DNA of 19,458 nucleotides from an uncultured Lysobacterales bacterium (lineage in GTDB: Bacteria > Pseudomonadota > Gammaproteobacteria > Xanthomonadales > SZUA-36). The stretch spans positions 1-19,458 of the forward strand of contig CALKKN010000370.1 in NCBI GenBank assembly GCA_937995275.1, written 5' to 3'. Both the position numbers and the translations under genes were made by a program. The notes below the pieces were generated by a model. The model was not told where the DNA came from. It ran no database searches and saw only the letters and a program-made list of their open reading frames with translations. Shown here piece after piece: positions 15,465-19,458 of this stretch. The number at the start of each line of letters is the position of its first letter. The first letter of the stretch is position 1.

Positions 15465-17076
15465 CTCGCAGGAATGCGGCCGTCTTGCGCGCCGTCAGGA
15501 TGCAGCCGCTGAGGAACGTGCCCTCCAGCGAACGTTTGCCCGAGGCGCCGCCCCCGCCGAACCCGGCGGCCTCGCCGACCGCGTACAACCCGGCCAGCGG
15601 CTGGCCGTTCTGGCCGAGCGCCCTGCCCTGCAAGTCGGTCCGGATGCCGCCGAGGCTCTTGCGGCTGATGAAGTGCAGGCGGATGGCCACGAGCGGCCCC
15701 GCCTTTTTGTCGCCTATCGGCTGCAGTTTGCAGGTCCGCAGGGCATCGCCACGCCATTGGCGCAGCTCCGTAATCCGCTGCATGACGGGATCGGCAGCAC
15801 GAAGTGCGTTGTCGGCCAGCACGCGGTCGTGGTCCTGAATCCGCCTGCCCAGGCGGTCGGCATCGATCAGGTCATTCCCGGTCAGGCGGTTCATCCGGGC
15901 CGCCAGCTCCGCGGGAGTTGCGGCCGTGACGAACTCCGGGGACTCGGCCGTCATCTGCCGCACCAAGCGGTCGTTGGACAGCAGCAGGTCCAGCAGGAAG
16001 CGGAACAACTGATGGTTGACGATACGCGGGTTGTGTTCGGAACCGGAGATGGCCAGTTCCTTCGCCGCAATCTTCCAGTTGAGCACCTGCCAGGTGTATG
16101 GGTGCGCGGCGACCTGCCGGCACATCTCGCGGGTGTCGAACCCGGTGACCATCGGCGCAGGCCCGACCGGATCGCCGTCCGGCGTCAGCCATAACACCGA
16201 CTTGGGCGGCACCAGGCTGAGGCCATGCCCCTCGAAGTGCGGTTGCGGATGGGGGATGCCCGCCGCGTAGTTCCACATGTCCCGCTCATGGGTCAGGCTG
16301 CCGCCCAGTTCGGCAACCGCAGCGTGGACGCCGCCATCGCTGAACGGGTGGGCGCCGTCGAGGATCACCTTCGGGGCAGGCGGCCACGCTGGCGGCCAGT
16401 GGCGTCGCACCTGTTCCACGGACCCGTTCATACCGCCCGTCGCGACTACCGTGTGGTCCGCCTGCACTGCGAACTCCCTGCCGGCGGCCTCATCCACGCC
16501 ACGACAACCCAGTACCGCACCACCGGATGACACCAGATCGGTCACCCGGTGCCCGTGCAGCAGGGTCAGCCTGTCGCGATTGGGGTGATCGAGCAGTCGA
16601 CCGATCAGGGTCTCGACCAGTTCAAGCCCGGCGCCCCAGAGCATGTGATAGCGGGGCACGGAATTGCCTTTAATCGACGAACCGCGCTCGACCCAGTTGA
16701 CTGCCGGCATGAATTTCAGCCCGAGGGACTTGAGCCATTCGTAGACCCATACGCGGGATTCCTGCACATAGCATTCCGCCCAGGCGCGCGGCCACCGGTC
16801 GTCCGCCGCCAGTTCACCGAAACGGATCCAGTCCTCGAGCGCGAGTTCCGGCGAGTCGGCGATTTTCATGCGCCGCTGCTCGGGCGTGCCGACCAGTGCC
16901 ATGCCGCCGAATGCCCAGCGCGCCAGTCCGCCGAACCGTTCGGGGGTATCGCGATCCACCAGGACCACGGAGTGCCCGCCGTCGAGCAGTTCCAGCGCCG
17001 TCACGATGCCGGCAATACCGCCGCCGATGACGACCGTGTGGCCCTGATACCTGACTGAATCGATGTTTGTACCCAC
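15457..17076 (-). CDS. FAD-binding dehydrogenase (FAD_binding_2 / ketosteroid dehydrogenase-like)
   Basis: A 539-residue flavoprotein. The N-terminal dinucleotide fold GGGIAG is at 18-23, with Asp41 at the end of strand 2. FGGLARWAFGGMALV and GNSVPRYHMLWGAG are hallmarks of a putative FAD-binding dehydrogenase group related to fumarate reductase flavoproteins and 3-ketosteroid dehydrogenases. The C-terminal FAD segment GLYAVGEAAGFGGGGASG is followed by GTFLSGCILTAR. No signal peptide or heme-binding CXXCH is seen, so it is probably cytoplasmic. The physiological substrate of this group is unknown; nothing nearby points to steroid catabolism. The start is GTG at 17076 with a purine-rich GGGAA just ahead. 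The TAG stop (15457-15459) is inside the REP element. Confidence 0.85.
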   Translation of the reverse strand: MGTNIDSVRYQGHTVVIGGGIAGIVTALELLDGGHSVVLVDRDTPERFGGLARWAFGGMALVGTPEQRRMKIADSPELALEDWIRFGELAADDRWPRAWAECYVQESRVWVYEWLKSLGLKFMPAVNWVERGSSIKGNSVPRYHMLWGAGLELVETLIGRLLDHPNRDRLTLLHGHRVTDLVSSGGAVLGCRGVDEAAGREFAVQADHTVVATGGMNGSVEQVRRHWPPAWPPAPKVILDGAHPFSDGGVHAAVAELGGSLTHERDMWNYAAGIPHPQPHFEGHGLSLVPPKSVLWLTPDGDPVGPAPMVTGFDTREMCRQVAAHPYTWQVLNWKIAAKELAISGSEHNPRIVNHQLFRFLLDLLLSNDRLVRQMTAESPEFVTAATPAELAARMNRLTGNDLIDADRLGRRIQDHDRVLADNALRAADPVMQRITELRQWRGDALRTCKLQPIGDKKAGPLVAIRLHFISRKSLGGIRTDLQGRALGQNGQPLAGLYAVGEAAGFGGGGASGKRSLEGTFLSGCILTARKTAAFLRDL

Positions 17077-17137
17077 TTCCCGCTGCCTGCGGCCGCAACC
17101 CGCCCAGTATATACACGCGGTAATCGGGGTAAACCAC

Positions 17138-17166
17138 TTCTAAGGAACCTGAGGAGCGGCTATACT
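17138..17166 (+). promoter_or_regulatory. Promoter of tRNA-Leu
   Basis: TATACT at 17161-17166 matches the -10 consensus at 5/6 positions. TTCTAA at 17138-17143, 17 bases upstream, is a weak -35. The start near 17173 would leave a leader of about 34 bases before the tRNA, removed by RNase P. Confidence 0.5.
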
Positions 17167-17206
17167 TTGCGCCTCCACGCAGCCAGCGCTGCGCAGCCCA
17201 TCCCGT

Positions 17207-17293
17207 GCCGGAGTGGCGGAACTGGTAGACGCGCCGGACTCAAAATCCGGTTCTGGCGACAGAGTGTGGGTTCGAGTCCCACCTCCGGCACCA
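17207..17293 (+). tRNA. tRNA-Leu (anticodon CAA)
   Basis: An 87-base class II tRNA. The acceptor stem GCCGGAG (17207-17213) pairs with CTCCGGC (17283-17289), with discriminator A17290 and encoded CCA (17291-17293). The D arm contains GGTAGA, and the anticodon arm CCGGA-CTCAAAA-TCCGG has anticodon CAA at 17241-17243, reading UUG. A long variable arm and the T arm GTGGG-TTCGAGT-CCCAC follow. Layout and length match E. coli leuX, itself a well-known island integration site. Confidence 0.97.
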
Positions 17294-17687
17294 CAAGGGT
17301 TTCAGGGCCTTTATTTACAGTATATTTCGGCCAAGTTTTGAACGACTGTACGCAGATAGTAACCAGTTGAGCGCCCCACTCGACCTGTACAAAACCGCCC
17401 AACTCACTGGTGACGGATTCTGTCACCATTCGGCAAGCCTGCGGGTCGTCACGCGGCGTCCCTGCTCTGTCAGCCCGGCTGCGGATACTTGCTCCTGTCA
17501 GACAACATGTGCTTTATTCTTCTTATTCGCGTCATTCCCTGTCACTACAGTGTTCCGTTTCTCTGGAAGAGGAAGTTCGCGGTCGCGGATGACGCAAGGT
17601 TCAAACGCGAGGTAGAGGCGCTCGGGAAAGAATGCAGAATTCTCAGGTCTGGTCACGTTGCCAACGTGTAAATCTGGAGGCATTGGT
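17294..17687. other. Non-coding or degenerate stretch after tRNA-Leu
   Basis: About 394 bases without a gene I can support. Small frames exist on both strands (for example + strand ATG 17507 to TAA 17671, 54 residues with a hydrophobic start and a basic tail), but none has a good ribosome binding site or a recognisable family. The stretch holds an inverted repeat (17408-17428) and four CTGTCA motifs, and it is more AT-rich than the genes to the left. No clear terminator follows the tRNA. Confidence 0.5.
17408..17428. repeat. Inverted repeat TGGTGAC-N7-GTCACCA
   Basis: A perfect 7-base inverted repeat separated by 7 bases (GGATTCT). The spacing does not fit CRP (GTGA-N6-TCAC). No T-run follows, so it is not a typical intrinsic terminator. 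It may be an operator or a recombinase/excisionase binding site near the tRNA junction. Confidence 0.5.
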
Positions 17688-19241
17688 ATGAGGAATCAGA
17701 CAGACGACTATGGATTTGATGTCATTGTCATAGGCTCCGGCATGGGTGGTATGACGACGGCAGCCGCCCTTTCGCGCCTGGATCATAAAGTGTTACTGCT
17801 AGAGCAGGCGCAGACGATCGGCGGACTCACACACACATTCTCCAGAAATGGATTCACGTGGGACGTTGGGCTCCATTACTGCGGCTTGTTCGGCCACGAT
17901 CAGTTCGCGGGACGAATCCTCGACTGGCTCAGCGGCAGGACAATCGAGTTTCGTTCGGTCGGCACCGTCTATGACGTACTTCATTTTCCAGATGGCCTGG
18001 ACATCTCTGTCGGACGCCCCGCCGACGCGTACAAGATGGAGCTCAAGGATCGATTCCAGGAGCATGCTGAGGAAATCGACGCATATTTCGAGGCGTTGCA
18101 GGCTGCTGAGGAAGCTATGCGCATCGTTAGCACCGAACGGGGAATCCCTGAACCGTTTCGTTCAGCCCATCAATGGTGGAACAGAAGAAAGATCCAGCGA
18201 TGGTGTGGCCGCACGACTCACGAGGTGATCGAGGACATCGTATCCGATCCGAGGTTAGCAGCTGTGTTGTCGGCACAATGGGGTACCTATGGTGGCAAAC
18301 CGACGGAGGCGAGCTTTGGTGTGCACGGACTAGTGATAGGCCACTACCTCGAAGGGGCCGCCTATCCCGTGGGCGGGGCCTCGGCGATTGCCGCGGGCTT
18401 GGTGCCTGTGATCGAGGCAGCTGGCGGCAACGCGCGGGCCGGCACACCGGTCAGCGCGATCATCGTCGAAGATGGCAAAGCTGTCGGTGTACGCACAAGC
18501 TCGGGTGAGGAGTTTCGTGCACCGGTCATCGTCTCGGCTGTCGGAGCCGGTGGAACCATCAGGCATCTGCTGCCGAAGGATATTCGTCAGCAGGAGTGGG
18601 CCCGGGAGATAAGCACGTTCAAACCGTCGATGTGTCACTTCGAGGTCTTCCTCGGCTTCGAGGGCGATATCGCCCGACATGGCGCAACGCGTGCAAACCA
18701 CTGGTTCTATGAGAGTTGGAATACGAACGACGTCATCTGGTCACCTGCCGGCGACGAGCCGATTCCCTGGATGTTCATCTCGTTCCCGTCGCTCAAGGAT
18801 CCTATGCACGACCCAGGACCATCGAACCGGCATACCGGCGAGGCATTCGTCTGGGCTGACTGGTCAGATGTGGCTGAGTTTGCCGCGGGCGGAGCCGAAA
18901 CGCGCGCAGACGAGTGGCGTTCGCTCAAGCGGCACGTCGAAGCGAAGCTCATGGCGTTCTTCGCGGCGAAGTTCCCGGCGCTCGAGCGGCTAATCGTCCA
19001 CTGTGAGCTCGGCACACCGCTCGCTACTGCATCTTTCACCGGCCATGAGAAAGGCGGATTCTACGGGATCGAAACCACACCGCGCCGTCTTCTTTCCGAT
19101 GCTCTCAACGCGCGGACGCCGGTGCCGGGGTTGTTTCTCTCGGGTCAGGACGTTGCGACGCCAGGCATCGCGGGAGCCCTGTTGGGTGGCATGATTGGCG
19201 CTGCGGCGATAGATCCGCGTGTGTTTCAGAAGTTTAAATAA
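17688..19241 (+). CDS. RetSat/CrtI-like FAD-dependent oxidoreductase
   Basis: A 517-residue flavoprotein of the phytoene desaturase/carotenoid isomerase/retinol saturase superfamily. The N-terminal FAD fold DVIVIGSGMGG (11-21) has Glu39 at strand 2, then GGLTHTFSRNGFTWDVGLHYCG, the pattern of all-trans-retinol 13,14-reductase-like proteins. The C-terminal GLFLSGQDVATPGIAGALLGG (481-501) is the matching FAD segment. It presumably saturates or isomerises a polyene or other lipid, but no carotenoid genes are nearby and the substrate is unknown. The ATG at 17688 has GGAGG at 17676-17680; the frame extends upstream to a TTG at 17658, which lacks this support. Codon use (TTA, CTA, AGA and ATA codons occur) and lower GC differ from the genes left of the tRNA, suggesting transfer. 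Confidence 0.88.
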   Translation: MRNQTDDYGFDVIVIGSGMGGMTTAAALSRLDHKVLLLEQAQTIGGLTHTFSRNGFTWDVGLHYCGLFGHDQFAGRILDWLSGRTIEFRSVGTVYDVLHFPDGLDISVGRPADAYKMELKDRFQEHAEEIDAYFEALQAAEEAMRIVSTERGIPEPFRSAHQWWNRRKIQRWCGRTTHEVIEDIVSDPRLAAVLSAQWGTYGGKPTEASFGVHGLVIGHYLEGAAYPVGGASAIAAGLVPVIEAAGGNARAGTPVSAIIVEDGKAVGVRTSSGEEFRAPVIVSAVGAGGTIRHLLPKDIRQQEWAREISTFKPSMCHFEVFLGFEGDIARHGATRANHWFYESWNTNDVIWSPAGDEPIPWMFISFPSLKDPMHDPGPSNRHTGEAFVWADWSDVAEFAAGGAETRADEWRSLKRHVEAKLMAFFAAKFPALERLIVHCELGTPLATASFTGHEKGGFYGIETTPRRLLSDALNARTPVPGLFLSGQDVATPGIAGALLGGMIGAAAIDPRVFQKFK

Positions 19242-19279
19242 GGCGGGGGAAGCTGAATTGGGTTTCTAACTGTCTGTTA

Positions 19280-19291
19280 TTTATCGATAAA
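19280..19291. repeat. 12-base perfect palindrome TTTATCGATAAA
   Basis: A self-complementary 12-mer 39 bases after the oxidoreductase stop, in AT-rich sequence. It could be an operator or a chance palindrome; nothing else supports a role. Confidence 0.3.
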
Positions 19292-19329
19292 GCTAAGTTC
19301 AAGGTTCATGAATGTTGCTACGTGTGTTG

Positions 19330-19458
19330 CTATGCATTGCTGCCTAAGTCGTTACTGTTTGATGTTCCATTTTGTACGGAATTATCGTCATAAAAGTGTA
19401 TCTGATAGCCCATCGCTTTGTATCCTTTTTCACGCTTACTGAACATGCGTTGCAGCAT
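19330..19458 (-). CDS. Possible 3' end of a gene running off the window
   Basis: The minus strand is open from the window edge to a TAG at 19330-19332, giving 42 residues rich in Lys, Asn and Asp (for example FSKREKGYKAMGYQIHFYDD) with low-GC codons. It could be the C-terminus of an island gene convergent with the oxidoreductase. No family is recognised, and an open frame this short is not strong evidence by itself. Confidence 0.3.
   Translation of the reverse strand: MLQRMFSKREKGYKAMGYQIHFYDDNSVQNGTSNSNDLGSNA

Noticed and set aside
17294..17320. Intrinsic terminator after tRNA-Leu (AAGG...CCTT then T-rich)
   Set aside because: Only a 4-base stem with a 9-base loop and an interrupted T tract.
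17507..17671. 54-residue + strand frame ending just before the oxidoreductase ribosome binding site
   Set aside because: No Shine-Dalgarno and no known family. An equally long frame exists on the opposite strand, so length is not evidence.
19260..19400. Possible integron attC site after the oxidoreductase (TTCTAAC, GCCTAAG, GTTACTG fragments)
   Set aside because: The outer core sites do not pair as RYYYAAC and GTTRRRY, and no folded attC can be drawn.
1..19458. CRISPR array, rRNA, insertion sequence or prophage genes
   Set aside because: No regularly spaced repeats, rRNA sequence, transposase or phage structural proteins were found on reading both strands.

Overview
The window looks like chromosome of a GC-rich gammaproteobacterium, most likely from the Xanthomonadales/Lysobacterales or a close relative such as the Wenzhouxiangella group. 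The pointers are a MetX-family acyltransferase with the Xanthomonas-type signature, a split ccmH/ccmI system I cytochrome c maturation cluster, a TrmB-like methyltransferase, a REP hairpin of the Pseudomonas/Xanthomonas type, and large secreted S8 peptidases with C-terminal beta modules. This placement is inferred from protein families; no rRNA is present.

Layout. On the minus strand at the left, glutathione reductase (gor) is followed after 8 bases by a 1387-residue secreted subtilisin-like peptidase. Divergent from gor, with a good sigma70-type promoter at 5733-5761, runs a complete and tightly packed ccmABCDEFGHI operon (5828-12552), with most junctions overlapping or nearly touching. A secreted metallo-beta-lactamase-fold hydrolase follows 24 bases later and is probably co-transcribed. 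A TrmB-like methyltransferase converges on it with a 67-base overlap and is divergent from a serine/homoserine O-acyltransferase (metX family). That gene converges on a minus-strand FAD-binding dehydrogenase, whose stop codon lies inside a REP element. Next is tRNA-Leu(CAA) with encoded CCA.

Composition changes after the tRNA. Sample lines read by eye are 39/60 GC at 9181-9240 (ccmF), 31/60 at 17701-17760 and 26/60 at 19321-19380. The roughly 390 bases after the tRNA hold no convincing gene, but they do hold a short inverted repeat and four same-strand CTGTCA motifs. A RetSat/CrtI-like FAD oxidoreductase with different codon use follows, then AT-rich sequence with the possible 3' end of a minus-strand gene that runs off the window. 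This fits the edge of a horizontally acquired island inserted at a tRNA-Leu gene, although neither an integrase nor a second att copy is visible.

Function. The ccm genes together translocate heme, load it on CcmE, keep apocytochrome c thiols reduced (CcmG/CcmH), deliver the apoprotein (CcmI) and ligate heme (CcmF/H). Gor maintains the cytoplasmic glutathione pool. The remaining genes are stand-alone metabolism or RNA modification. No complete undescribed system is evident; the most promising leads are the tRNA-Leu island edge, the substituted TrmB-like enzyme, and the duplicated C-terminal module of the peptidase.
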